From: CAVXHQ01 sp963761735
GTDB taxonomy: Bacteria > Pseudomonadota > Alphaproteobacteria > Rhodobacterales > Rhodobacteraceae
Direction: 5' to 3'
Assembly (NCBI GenBank): GCA_963761735.1
Contig: CAVXHQ010000006.1
Coordinates: 124,001-188,000 of the forward strand
DNA: 64,000 nucleotides
Part shown: in pieces, positions 8,261 to 16,866 of the stretch
How positions within the stretch are numbered: position 1 is the stretch's first letter
Layout of the letters: each line of letters starts with the position of its first letter
Notes under the pieces: generated by a model
Told to the model about the DNA's origin: nothing
The model's database searches: none
What the model saw: only the letters and a program-made list of their open reading frames with translations
Translations under genes and position numbers: made by a program

Positions 8261-8973
8261 GCGGCGTCCGCCGTCGGTGGGGTAACTGGCATTGTATAGC
8301 CCTCTTCGGCCTTGAAAATTCTCTCGATGATGCGCGCTTCGAACTGGATCTGCGCCGTCACCGCACGGTCGGCGGCATCGACATCCCCGGCCACGATCGT
8401 GTCGATCAGGGTTTCCCAGCGGCCGACGAGTTTGCGCCGCTCGTCGCCGTTACAATTCGGGAACAGATAGATGAATTTGGTCCTGATCCCGGCATCCAGG
8501 ATCACGCGGTACGCGTTGTCGCGAAAGAAATTATCCGAGACCGTCGAGATATCGCGGCGCAGGCTCAGCTCCATTTTCTGGGCGGCCTCGTCCGGCTCTG
8601 CCAGAAGGGCCGATACGAGGGGGGCTGTTTTTGCCTGCAAGTCCACGGCATGCGCATCGGTTATCTTGGCGGCGGCCTCGCGCACCACGGCGCGGGACAG
8701 CAGGAAATACATATCGAGAAACGCCCGGAGTTTGCGCAAGACGAGCGGGGCCACGACCGAGGATCGGTTGGGCAAATTCTGCACAAGGCCCTCTGCCGCC
8801 AGCCGGACGATCGCTTCGCGGATCGGCGTGCGCGACACCCCGTATTGCTCGGCGAGCGATACTTCATCAATCGCGGTTCCCGGCTCGACGCGCAGCCACA
8901 AGATGTCGTCGCGCATCTGCTCATGGATCGCCAGACTGCCGCGCTGGGTCTTTCTGGGTGGCGCCGTGCTCAT
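8257..8973 (-). CDS. GntR-family regulator, FCD subfamily
   Basis: A 238-residue protein. The N-terminal winged helix (about 15-85) contains VSLAEQYGVSRTPIREAI. It is followed by an all-helical FCD effector domain with the metal-binding type residues expected (for example FRDN, HAVD). FCD members usually repress catabolic operons and respond to organic acids or sugars. It is divergent from the binding protein-HyuAB-ABC operon, so it probably controls both directions from 8974-9101. Confidence 0.88.
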   Translation of the reverse strand: MSTAPPRKTQRGSLAIHEQMRDDILWLRVEPGTAIDEVSLAEQYGVSRTPIREAIVRLAAEGLVQNLPNRSSVVAPLVLRKLRAFLDMYFLLSRAVVREAAAKITDAHAVDLQAKTAPLVSALLAEPDEAAQKMELSLRRDISTVSDNFFRDNAYRVILDAGIRTKFIYLFPNCNGDERRKLVGRWETLIDTIVAGDVDAADRAVTAQIQFEARIIERIFKAEEGYTMPVTPPTADAA

Positions 8974-9005
8974 CGGATGACAACTTTCTTTGATTGACTC
9001 ACGTC

Positions 9006-9024
9006 TTGTATTAAGTTTGTATTA
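9006..9024. promoter_or_regulatory. direct repeat TTGTATTA x2, candidate GntR operator
   Basis: TTGTATTA occurs at 9006-9013 and 9017-9024, an 11-base period, in the only AT-rich part of the divergent intergenic region. FCD-type GntR proteins commonly bind TTGTA-type half sites, so this is the likely operator and overlaps the promoter of the rightward operon. Confidence 0.4.
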
Positions 9025-9101
9025 TCTCTGAGGGGTTGTCCAACGAAATGATCGCAAGACCGATCGCCGGTCCGCCCGCACGCATCAACAGGAGAGCTAG
9101 A

Positions 9102-10103
9102 ATGGCGAATGTACTCAACGGTGTTGCGACTGCACTGCTTGCAACGGTTGCTGTGACGGGGGCAGTGACGGGGGCTGCGAGCGCGGAAGGGCGGATCGCA
9201 TACTTTGCGGCGGCGTCGGAAAACGGTTTCAATCAGGCGACCTACGAAGGCATTCAGGAAATGGCCGCCGAGCGCGGCTACGAGACCGAGATTTTCGACG
9301 GTCAGTTCGACGCGTCGGTCCAGTTCGCGCAGATCGAGGACGTGCTGGCCAGCGGCAACTTCGACGGCTTCATCATCGCGCCGAACGACAATGTCGGTGT
9401 GTCGGGCGCCGTCGAGCAGGTGATCGCGGCAGGCTTTCCGATTGTCACGGTCCTGTTCCCGATCGGCCCCGAGATGAACAGCCTCGAGCCGCAGATTGAG
9501 GGCCTCACGGCGACGGTTGCCTCGCCGCCGGTGCCCGGTGCCACGCTGCAAGCCGAGGCGGTGGTCGATTTTTGTGCCGACAAGGACCCGTGCAACGTGA
9601 TCATCCTGATTGGCGGCAAGATCTTTCCGTTCGATAATCTGCGGCTCGAAACCTACGAAGACGTGCTGGCGCGGCACGACAACATCGATGTCGTGGCCGT
9701 TGGCGAGGGCTACTATTCGCCCGAGGCCGGTCTGAATGCGATGACCGATATGCTGCAGGCAAACCCGGATGTGCATGTGGTCTTGTCGAACGCGGACCAG
9801 CACATGGCCGGCGCCGAGATCGCGCTGGACGCGGCGGGCATGAACGTGGCCGACATGTACATCATGGGCGGCGGCGCGTCCGACGTGGGTGTTCAGGCGG
9901 TGCGCGACGGACGCTGGGATGCGACGATGGCATATTTTCCCAAGACCATGGGCGCGCTGGCGATGGAGCAGATTGCCAATGCAATCGAGGGCCAGCCTGT
10001 CACCGTGTCGATCAACATGGATGAGGTTGGCCCGATACAGGCGCTGATCGACGCAGCGGCGCTGGAGGCCAACCCCGATTTCGTCGCCGAGTGGCAGCAG
10101 TAA
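9102..10103 (+). CDS. sugar-type ABC transporter substrate-binding protein
   Basis: A periplasmic binding protein of the ribose/galactose (CUT2, Peripla_BP_4) type, 333 residues. The chosen ATG follows AGGAGAG by 6 bases; an in-frame upstream ATG at 9036 lacks a site. Residues 1-27 form a signal peptide ending AASA-E. Conserved blocks include RIAYFAAASENGFNQ and GFIIAPNDN. It heads the operon with hyuA, hyuB, ATPase and permease; the real ligand may be a hydantoin- or oxoproline-like compound rather than a sugar. Confidence 0.88.
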   Translation: MANVLNGVATALLATVAVTGAVTGAASAEGRIAYFAAASENGFNQATYEGIQEMAAERGYETEIFDGQFDASVQFAQIEDVLASGNFDGFIIAPNDNVGVSGAVEQVIAAGFPIVTVLFPIGPEMNSLEPQIEGLTATVASPPVPGATLQAEAVVDFCADKDPCNVIILIGGKIFPFDNLRLETYEDVLARHDNIDVVAVGEGYYSPEAGLNAMTDMLQANPDVHVVLSNADQHMAGAEIALDAAGMNVADMYIMGGGASDVGVQAVRDGRWDATMAYFPKTMGALAMEQIANAIEGQPVTVSINMDEVGPIQALIDAAALEANPDFVAEWQQ

Positions 10104-10118
10104 GCCACGCACCAGCTT

Positions 10119-10141
10119 CCGGGGCGCGGCCTGCGCCCCGG
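10119..10141 (+). terminator. perfect 9-bp hairpin after the binding-protein gene
   Basis: CCGGGGCGC and GCGCCCCGG form a perfect stem around a 5-base loop, 15 bases after the stop. There is no U-run. Such hairpins after the binding-protein gene of ABC operons usually stabilise its mRNA or partly stop transcription, raising binding protein over the later genes. Confidence 0.55.
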
Positions 10142-10166
10142 TCCATTCCACGGGAAGGCCCTTTCA

Positions 10167-12194
10167 ATGACGAAAAGCTATCGCGTGTCCGCCGATATCG
10201 GCGGCACCTTTACCGATATCGTGTTTCAAGACAGCGAAACCGGCGCCTGCGGTGCCACCAAGGTGCTGTCGACGCCGGAAAATCCGGCACTGGCAGTTCT
10301 GGAAGGGATCAACACCGCCATTCCCGCCGATGCCGAGATCGATTTTTTCGTTCATGGAACGACCGTGGGCCTGAATGCGCTGCTGACACGCAGGGGCGCG
10401 CAAGTCGCGCTGCTGACGACCCGCAATTTCCGCGACATCTATACCATTCAGGGCAATGACCGGGGCGAGATATTCTCGATCAGGTGGAACAAGCCCGTGC
10501 CGCTCGCCACGCTGGAACATACCTATGTGGCCACCGGCAGGCTTGCGGCCGACGGCGCTGAAGTCGACGCCCTGTCGACCGATGATCTGGATGCCTTCGT
10601 TGCTGCCGCCCGGGCGGAAAACTACGAGGCCGTCGCGATCTGTTTTCTGTTTTCCTATGTGAACCCGGCGCATGAGCTGGCCGCCAGGGCCTACCTCGAA
10701 GAGCGGCTGCCCGGCGTCGCCATTGCCCTGTCGCACGAGGTTTCGCCCGAATGGCGCGAGTTCGACCGCACCTCGACCACGGTGATGGACAGCTACCTGG
10801 CGCCCGTCGTGCGCAAGTATCTCGCCACGCTGGTGGGCGACCTGAAAACGCGGCTCCCGTCGGGGCAGGGCCTGCACGTGATGGAATCCAACGGTGGCGT
10901 GATGAGTGCCGCCACCGCCAGCAAGAACGCGCTGCAAACGCTGTTGTCCGGCCCGGTCGGCGGTGCCATCGGCGGGCGCGCCCTGGCGCAGGTCACGGGT
11001 CGGCGGAACCTGATCTGTGTCGATATGGGCGGCACCTCGTTCGATGCAAGCCTGATCATCGACGGCCTGCCGTCGACCTCGAACGAAACCAGCCTCGAAG
11101 GGTTGCCGGTACAGATGTCGGTGGTCGATATCCATGTGATCGGCGCGGGGGGCGGCTCTCTGGCCTGGGAAGAAGCCGGTGCCATGCGCGTCGGGCCGCA
11201 ATCGGCGGGCTCGACGCCGGGGCCGGTGTGCTACGGTCGCGGCGGCACCCAGCCCACGGTATCGGATGCCAATCTGGTGCTGGGCCGCCTCGACAGCGCC
11301 AACTTCGGCGGTGGCGAGATGACGCTGGACCGCGACGCGGCCACGGCGGCGCTGGCGAAAATGGGGCAATCCTTCGCGATGAGCGCCGAGGCGATGGCGC
11401 AGGGTGTTGTCGATATCGTCAACGCAAAGATGGCCGACGCCATTCGCACCATCACCATCCAGCGCGGCATCGACCCGCGCGATTTCGCACTGGTGGCCTT
11501 TGGCGGCGCGGGTCCGGCTCAGGCGGCTGCGCTGGCCGACGAGCTTCGGATCGGCGAGGTGATCATCCCCGTACATCCCGGCGCCTTTTCGGCGTGGGGC
11601 ATGCTGCAAACCGACATGCGCCACGATTTCAAGGAAACCATGTACGGGTTCTGGGACATGATCGCGCCGGCCGACCTTGAGGCCGCGTTTGGGCGGTTGA
11701 CCGCTCGCGGCACGGAATACCTGCTCGCCGAAGACGTCGACGCGGCCAACATCAGCCACGAGCGCGGCATCGATTTCCGCTATCACGGGCAGGAATATGT
11801 GCTGACGATCCCCGTGCCCGATGGTCCGATCGACATGGCCGCCGTCCGCACCGCCTTCGATGTGGCCTATGCGCGGCAGTACGGCCACTCCAGCCCCGAG
11901 GGCCGTGTCGAGATGGCCAACATCCGGCTTGCGGCAATCGGGCGGATACCGCGCCCCGAGAACGCGCCACCATTGGCGATGGCGGCCGCACCTGAACGGA
12001 CCCGCGATGTGGTGTTCGACGGCACGGCGCTGCCGACCCGGATCATTGACCGCAATGCGCTCAGCGACGGCCACCCCGTCACCGGCCCCGCGATCATCGA
12101 GGAAAGCACCGCCACGACACTGCTGCCCCCCGGCTGGCAGGCCGTCACGATAGCGGGCGGCCATATGGCCTTGAGCAAAGGAGCGTCAGCATGA
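10167..12194 (+). CDS. hyuA: hydantoinase/oxoprolinase family protein, subunit A
   Basis: A 675-residue HyuA protein: ATP-dependent hydrolase subunit of the N-methylhydantoinase/5-oxoprolinase/acetone carboxylase superfamily. Phosphate-binding signatures of the ASKHA fold are present at residues 8-17 (DIGGTFTDIV) and near 290 (DMGGTSFDASL); HGTTVGLNAL and GAGPAQA also fit. It overlaps hyuB by ATGA and must act with it. The substrate is not set by sequence; a cyclic amide is the best guess. Confidence 0.9.
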   Translation: MTKSYRVSADIGGTFTDIVFQDSETGACGATKVLSTPENPALAVLEGINTAIPADAEIDFFVHGTTVGLNALLTRRGAQVALLTTRNFRDIYTIQGNDRGEIFSIRWNKPVPLATLEHTYVATGRLAADGAEVDALSTDDLDAFVAAARAENYEAVAICFLFSYVNPAHELAARAYLEERLPGVAIALSHEVSPEWREFDRTSTTVMDSYLAPVVRKYLATLVGDLKTRLPSGQGLHVMESNGGVMSAATASKNALQTLLSGPVGGAIGGRALAQVTGRRNLICVDMGGTSFDASLIIDGLPSTSNETSLEGLPVQMSVVDIHVIGAGGGSLAWEEAGAMRVGPQSAGSTPGPVCYGRGGTQPTVSDANLVLGRLDSANFGGGEMTLDRDAATAALAKMGQSFAMSAEAMAQGVVDIVNAKMADAIRTITIQRGIDPRDFALVAFGGAGPAQAAALADELRIGEVIIPVHPGAFSAWGMLQTDMRHDFKETMYGFWDMIAPADLEAAFGRLTARGTEYLLAEDVDAANISHERGIDFRYHGQEYVLTIPVPDGPIDMAAVRTAFDVAYARQYGHSSPEGRVEMANIRLAAIGRIPRPENAPPLAMAAAPERTRDVVFDGTALPTRIIDRNALSDGHPVTGPAIIEESTATTLLPPGWQAVTIAGGHMALSKGASA

Positions 12195-13894
12195 CAACGG
12201 CAGATCCCATCACCACGGAAGTGGTCCGCAATTTCGTGATTTCCTGCGCGCAGGACATGAATGCCTCGCTCTGGCGCTCGGCGCATTCGTCGGTGATCTA
12301 CGAGGGCAAGGACAGCGCGGTGGCGCTGATGGACGAGCATGGCAACATGCTGGGCCAGTCTACCGGCGTGCCGCTGTTCATCGGGGCGATCGAGGTATGT
12401 GTGCACATCGTGCAGGACTACTACGGCGACGACATTCACGAAGGTGACATGTTCATCATGAACGACAGCTATATGCAGGGAACCCACCTGCATGACGTCA
12501 CCGCCGTGGGGCCGATCTTTCACAAGGGCGTGCTGGTCGGATTCGGGGCGTCGCGGGCGCACTGGGGCGATATCGGCGCGATGGACCCGGGCTCTGTCAT
12601 GGGCTCGACCAATATCTACCAGGAGGGTATCCGCATTGGGCCCACCCGCATCATCAGCCGCGGCAAACCGCAGCGCGAGTGGTACGATCATTTGCGGCTG
12701 AACACGCGGCTGTCGGATGCCACGATCGGCGATCTGGGTGCGCAGGTGGCCGCGATCCGCACCGGCGAGCGGCGGCTGTCGCAGCTTCTGGACCGGATTG
12801 GCCTGCCGGTCTACCACGATGCCTGCCAGAACATTTTCGAACAATCCCGCCGCATGGACCGCGAGGCGATTTCCGCGATACCCGATGGGTCCTGGTCGCG
12901 CGAAGGCTATCTGGACAACGACGGCGTCGGCACCGAGCCCGTAAAGGTGGCGCTGAAACTGACGATTGCGGGCGACCGCCTCGAGGTGGATCTGACCGGC
13001 TCGTCCGGTCCTGTCCCCGGCTCGATCAACTGCGGCGTCAAACAAACCGAGTTGTTGCTGCGGCTGGCCTACAAGACGATGATCAACCCCGGCAGGGCGA
13101 TCACCGGCGGCTCGTTTGAAACCATGACCGTGAAAGTGCCGGACCTGTGCATGTTCAACGCGCAGGAACCGGCGGCCTGCGAGTGGTATTTCACCGGCCT
13201 CGGCCTGCTGGCCGACCTGTTCATTTCGTGCATGTCCGAGGCCGTCCCGGCGCGGTCGACGGCGGCGCATTACGGCGACAGCATGGTCGCCGGTTTCTTC
13301 TCGGTGGACAAAACCCGCGGCCAGTGGATCGCCCTCGAGCCGACAGCCGGTGGCTGGGGCGGGCGCATCGACAGCGACGGCGAGAACGCCCTGATCAACC
13401 TCGTGAACGGCGGCTTTCGCAACATTCCCGCAGAGGTCTACGAAACCAAGTTTCCCGTGCGACTGGAGGAATTCGCCATTCGTCCCGACAGTGGCGGCGC
13501 GGGAAAGCACCGGGGCGGCTGCGGCGTTATCCGGCGCTACAAGGCTCTCGAGGATTGCTTCAGCGCGCTGTGGTTCGAGCGTTCTGTAACGCCCGCCTGG
13601 GGCCTGAACGGCGGCGGCGACGGGGCAGGGCCCTCGGTTGAAATCCGCTGGCCGGATGGCACCACCAGCGACCCGCTGAAGATGCGCGCCCGCGAGGTGA
13701 AGGCGGGCACGATCATCGAGACGATGACCGGCGGCGGGGGCGGCAATGGCAACCCCAGGGCGCGGGCCTTCGACGATGTGCTGCGCGACGTGACGCGCGG
13801 CCTCGTCAGCCGTGACGCCGCACGCGACCTTTACGGCGTGGTCGTGACCGCCGATCTGACGGTCGATGTCGCCGCCTCCGAGGCACGGGCCTAG
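12191..13894 (+). CDS. hyuB: hydantoinase family protein, subunit B
   Basis: A 567-residue HyuB subunit starting TTADPITTEVVRNF, the usual N-terminus. Typical blocks are SVIYEGKDSAVALMD, GDMFIMNDSYMQGTH and the Gly-rich GGGGGNGNP near the C-terminus. It forms the catalytic complex with HyuA. It is full length for the family and ends one base before the ABC ATPase start codon. Confidence 0.9.
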   Translation: MTTADPITTEVVRNFVISCAQDMNASLWRSAHSSVIYEGKDSAVALMDEHGNMLGQSTGVPLFIGAIEVCVHIVQDYYGDDIHEGDMFIMNDSYMQGTHLHDVTAVGPIFHKGVLVGFGASRAHWGDIGAMDPGSVMGSTNIYQEGIRIGPTRIISRGKPQREWYDHLRLNTRLSDATIGDLGAQVAAIRTGERRLSQLLDRIGLPVYHDACQNIFEQSRRMDREAISAIPDGSWSREGYLDNDGVGTEPVKVALKLTIAGDRLEVDLTGSSGPVPGSINCGVKQTELLLRLAYKTMINPGRAITGGSFETMTVKVPDLCMFNAQEPAACEWYFTGLGLLADLFISCMSEAVPARSTAAHYGDSMVAGFFSVDKTRGQWIALEPTAGGWGGRIDSDGENALINLVNGGFRNIPAEVYETKFPVRLEEFAIRPDSGGAGKHRGGCGVIRRYKALEDCFSALWFERSVTPAWGLNGGGDGAGPSVEIRWPDGTTSDPLKMRAREVKAGTIIETMTGGGGGNGNPRARAFDDVLRDVTRGLVSRDAARDLYGVVVTADLTVDVAASEARA

Positions 13895-13895
13895 G

Positions 13896-15428
13896 ATGCC
13901 TGCCACGGACGCAGTCGCTGAAATCGCGATTGCGGCGCGCGGCGTCGGGGTGTCGTTTTCGGGCATATCGGTGCTGCGCGACATCGATCTGGATATTCGC
14001 AGCGGTGAGATCCATGGCCTCGTCGGCGAAAACGGCGCCGGAAAGTCGACGCTTGGCAAGGTTATGGGCGGTTATTATGCGGCCAGCGCCGGCACGCTGA
14101 GCGTGTTTGGCGCGCCGGTCCACAAGTGGGGGCCGCCCGAGGCGCTTGCCCAGGGCATCGCGATCATGCATCAGGAATTGCAGCTGGTTCCGGATCTGAC
14201 GGTGGCACAGAACGTGTTTCTGGGTATCGAGGACAAGCGCTTCGGCATTTTACGCAAGACCGAAGCTGCGCGGTTGCGGCAGCTCATGCAAACCACCGGC
14301 TTTCGCCTCGACCCCGACGACAGGGCCGGCGGTCTGTCGATCGCCGACCGCCAGCGCGTCGAAATTCTGCGCGCATTGGCGCGGGATGCGCGGGTGATCG
14401 TGATGGACGAGCCGACCTCGTCGCTTGCCAAGGACCAGATAGCGCAGCTGCACGACATGATGCGTTCCTTGCGCGATGCGGGCCGCTCTGTCATCTATGT
14501 ATCGCATTTTCTGGACGATATTCTCGACGTGGCGGACCGGATCACCGTGCTGCGCGACGGCAATCTGGTGCACACCGTTGACGCCGCAGGGCAGAATAAA
14601 TCGACGCTGGTGGCCGCCATGCTGGGGGGCGACAAGACCGAGACGCCGTTTCCGCCGAAGGTGTCGCCCACCGATCCGGCGCCGCTGCTGGAGGTGCGCG
14701 ACCTGCGCTCGCAGACCGGCGTGAACGGCGTCAGCCTGCGTATCGGTGCGGGCGAGATCGTGGGTCTCGCCGGTCTGGTGGGCTCGGGGCGCACCGAGAT
14801 CGCGCGCGCCATCATCGGTGCCGACCCCGCGACCGGCACCGTCACCCTGAAGGGCGCGGCGTATGTGCGGCGCAGCCCCGCCGCATCGACGCAGCTTGGC
14901 ATCGTTCTGGTGCCCGAAGACCGCCGCAAGCAGGGGCTGGTGATGACCCTGCCCGTGTCGGGCAACACCACGCTGCCGCATTTGCGGCGGTTTGCACCGG
15001 GCGGAGTGCTGAACCGGCGGGCAGAGCGCGCCAGGGTGCGCAGTCTGATCGACGAGTTTCAGGTGCGCCCGCCGAGGGTCGACGGCGACATCTCGTCGTT
15101 TTCCGGGGGCAATCAACAAAAGGTTCTCATCGCGAAATGGCTGCTGGACGATCCCAAGGTCGTCATCCTCGACGAGCCGAGCCGGGGCGTCGACGTGGGG
15201 GCGCGCCAGTTGATCCACGAGGCCATCGCCGCGCTTGCGGCGCGCGGCGTCGGCATTTTGCTGATTTCCAGCGAGATCAACGAAGTGCTCGGCCTGGCCC
15301 ACCGCACCTACCTTGTGGATCGCGGGCGCATCAGGTCGTCGGTCGACACCGCCAGCACCACCGAGGCCGATGTGCTGCGCCTGTTGTTTCACTATCAATC
15401 CGACGCAAAGGAGGGTCTCCCGGCATGA
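13896..15428 (+). CDS. sugar-type ABC transporter ATP-binding protein
   Basis: A 510-residue RbsA/MglA-type protein with two ATPase halves. The first has Walker A GENGAGKSTLGK and Walker B VIVMDEPTSSL; the second has the degenerate P-loop GLVGSGRTEI and an intact SGGNQQKV signature and VVILDEPSRGVD. The ATG at 13896 directly follows the hyuB stop; an in-frame upstream ATG lies inside hyuB. It energises uptake with the 15425-16363 permease. Confidence 0.9.
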   Translation: MPATDAVAEIAIAARGVGVSFSGISVLRDIDLDIRSGEIHGLVGENGAGKSTLGKVMGGYYAASAGTLSVFGAPVHKWGPPEALAQGIAIMHQELQLVPDLTVAQNVFLGIEDKRFGILRKTEAARLRQLMQTTGFRLDPDDRAGGLSIADRQRVEILRALARDARVIVMDEPTSSLAKDQIAQLHDMMRSLRDAGRSVIYVSHFLDDILDVADRITVLRDGNLVHTVDAAGQNKSTLVAAMLGGDKTETPFPPKVSPTDPAPLLEVRDLRSQTGVNGVSLRIGAGEIVGLAGLVGSGRTEIARAIIGADPATGTVTLKGAAYVRRSPAASTQLGIVLVPEDRRKQGLVMTLPVSGNTTLPHLRRFAPGGVLNRRAERARVRSLIDEFQVRPPRVDGDISSFSGGNQQKVLIAKWLLDDPKVVILDEPSRGVDVGARQLIHEAIAALAARGVGILLISSEINEVLGLAHRTYLVDRGRIRSSVDTASTTEADVLRLLFHYQSDAKEGLPA

Positions 15429-16363
15429 CGAACACCGGAATCCTGAAGTTTTGTCAGGCCTATGCCGTCCTCATCGTCATCGCCGGTCTGATGATTGTCA
15501 TGACGCTGCTGTCGGACAGCTTTTTTACCGTCGCCAACCTGCTCAACATCCTCAACCAGAACGCGCCGCTGGCGATCATGGCCTCGGCGATGACGCTGGT
15601 GATCATCGCGGGCGGCTTCGATCTGTCGGTCGGGGCGATCTTTGCGGCCGCGTCGGTCTGCTCGGCCTGGGTCGCGCTGGCGGTGAACCCGGTGCTCGGC
15701 CTGCTGATCGCGCCTTTCGTCGGGCTTGCCCTGGGATGCATCAACGGTTTTGTCATCACCCTGCTGAACGTCAATTCCTTTCTTGCCACGATTGCCACCA
15801 GCTTGATCTTCAAAGGCGTCGCGACGGTGATTTCCGACGGCAAACTGATCGCCGTGCGGATAGACGCGTTTACCTGGCTGGGGCGCGGCAAAATCGGCGG
15901 TGTGTTCGTTTCGGTCTGGGTGATGATCGCCTTCGCGCTGATCCTGACCTTCGTTCTGACCCGCTCTGGCTTCGGTCGCAAGGTCCTGGCCGTGGGCGGC
16001 AACGCGGACGCTGCGATCCTGTCGGGCATTCGGGCCAACCGGGTGCGGATCGTCACGTTTGCGCTCACCGGCATGGCCGCCGGTCTGGCCGCCGCTCTCG
16101 CCACATCGCGGATATCCATGGGGCAGGCCTCGGCCGGCAGCGGCCTCGAACTGCAGGCCATTGCGGCGGTCATTCTGGGCGGTACAAGCATCTACGGCGG
16201 TGTCGGCGCCGTCTGGAGGAGCATTGCCGGCGTGCTCTTGCTGGCCCTTATCAACAACGGCTTCAACATCCTCAATGCCGACCCGTTCTACCGCGATCTG
16301 ACGACCGGCCTGATCATCCTTGCCGCCATCAGCGTCAGCTCTACTGGCAAAAAGGCGCACTGA
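15425..16363 (+). CDS. sugar-type ABC transporter permease
   Basis: A 312-residue inner-membrane permease of the RbsC/BPD_transp_2 family with about 8-10 hydrophobic helices. The family motif region ASAMTLVIIAGGFDLSVGA and the later AVILGGTSIYGGVG are present. Its start overlaps the ATPase stop (ATGA) and an AGGAG site lies just upstream. Only one permease is encoded, so it likely works as a homodimer. Last gene of the operon. Confidence 0.9.
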   Translation: MTNTGILKFCQAYAVLIVIAGLMIVMTLLSDSFFTVANLLNILNQNAPLAIMASAMTLVIIAGGFDLSVGAIFAAASVCSAWVALAVNPVLGLLIAPFVGLALGCINGFVITLLNVNSFLATIATSLIFKGVATVISDGKLIAVRIDAFTWLGRGKIGGVFVSVWVMIAFALILTFVLTRSGFGRKVLAVGGNADAAILSGIRANRVRIVTFALTGMAAGLAAALATSRISMGQASAGSGLELQAIAAVILGGTSIYGGVGAVWRSIAGVLLLALINNGFNILNADPFYRDLTTGLIILAAISVSSTGKKAH

Positions 16364-16866
16364 CCCTCCGTCGGGCCAGCCCGATATGATTGCCACTGAC
16401 GATGGAACCGACAGGACGTCGCAGGCGGTGCTGAAACGATGCCGGAAGAGCGGTTTTGGATGGCATCACGTCGCCCCGGGCACGCCGACGCGGAATGCCC
16501 CTGGCGCGCCATCCGGTAGCCGCCGGCGGGACGAATGCCCGAACGAACCCATTTCGGGCAATCTTGCCGGAGCCTCGAAATCCGGCGGATCGGTGACGAC
16601 ACAATACGACCACACATCGCGTTGCCGAGTGGCGCCAGCCGTCGGTGCCGGTCTGAACCGTTCGACCCGGCCTGCCGCGCCTGTCCCCCACGCCCTGACC
16701 GCGACCAAATCAACAAAATGTATTGCGACGGATCATGCGCCTGAACGGCCCGGATGCGGGGGCCTGTGCGGCACAAGGCTATCCGAGCGGGCGGCTTTGC
16801 TGTAGACAGGGTGCCATTGAGACGTAAAGTCGATTATGCGCCGCAGGTCGCGGCTGGAGGAATGAT
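16364..16866. other. 503-bp intergenic region, nothing recognised
   Basis: The sequence between the permease stop and the RTX gene holds only short frames without family resemblance on either strand. The last 20 bases include a GGAGG site 7 bases ahead of the RTX start codon. A promoter for the RTX gene presumably lies here, but no clear boxes were seen. Confidence 0.5.

Noticed and set aside
8970..10151. A 393-codon minus-strand frame opposite the binding-protein gene
   Set aside because: The plus strand has a signal peptide, ribosome site and conserved blocks; the minus frame is His/Arg/Asp-rich noise.
11867..14059. A 730-codon minus-strand frame opposite hyuB
   Set aside because: Opposite a clear HyuB protein with conserved motifs; no family features in the minus frame.
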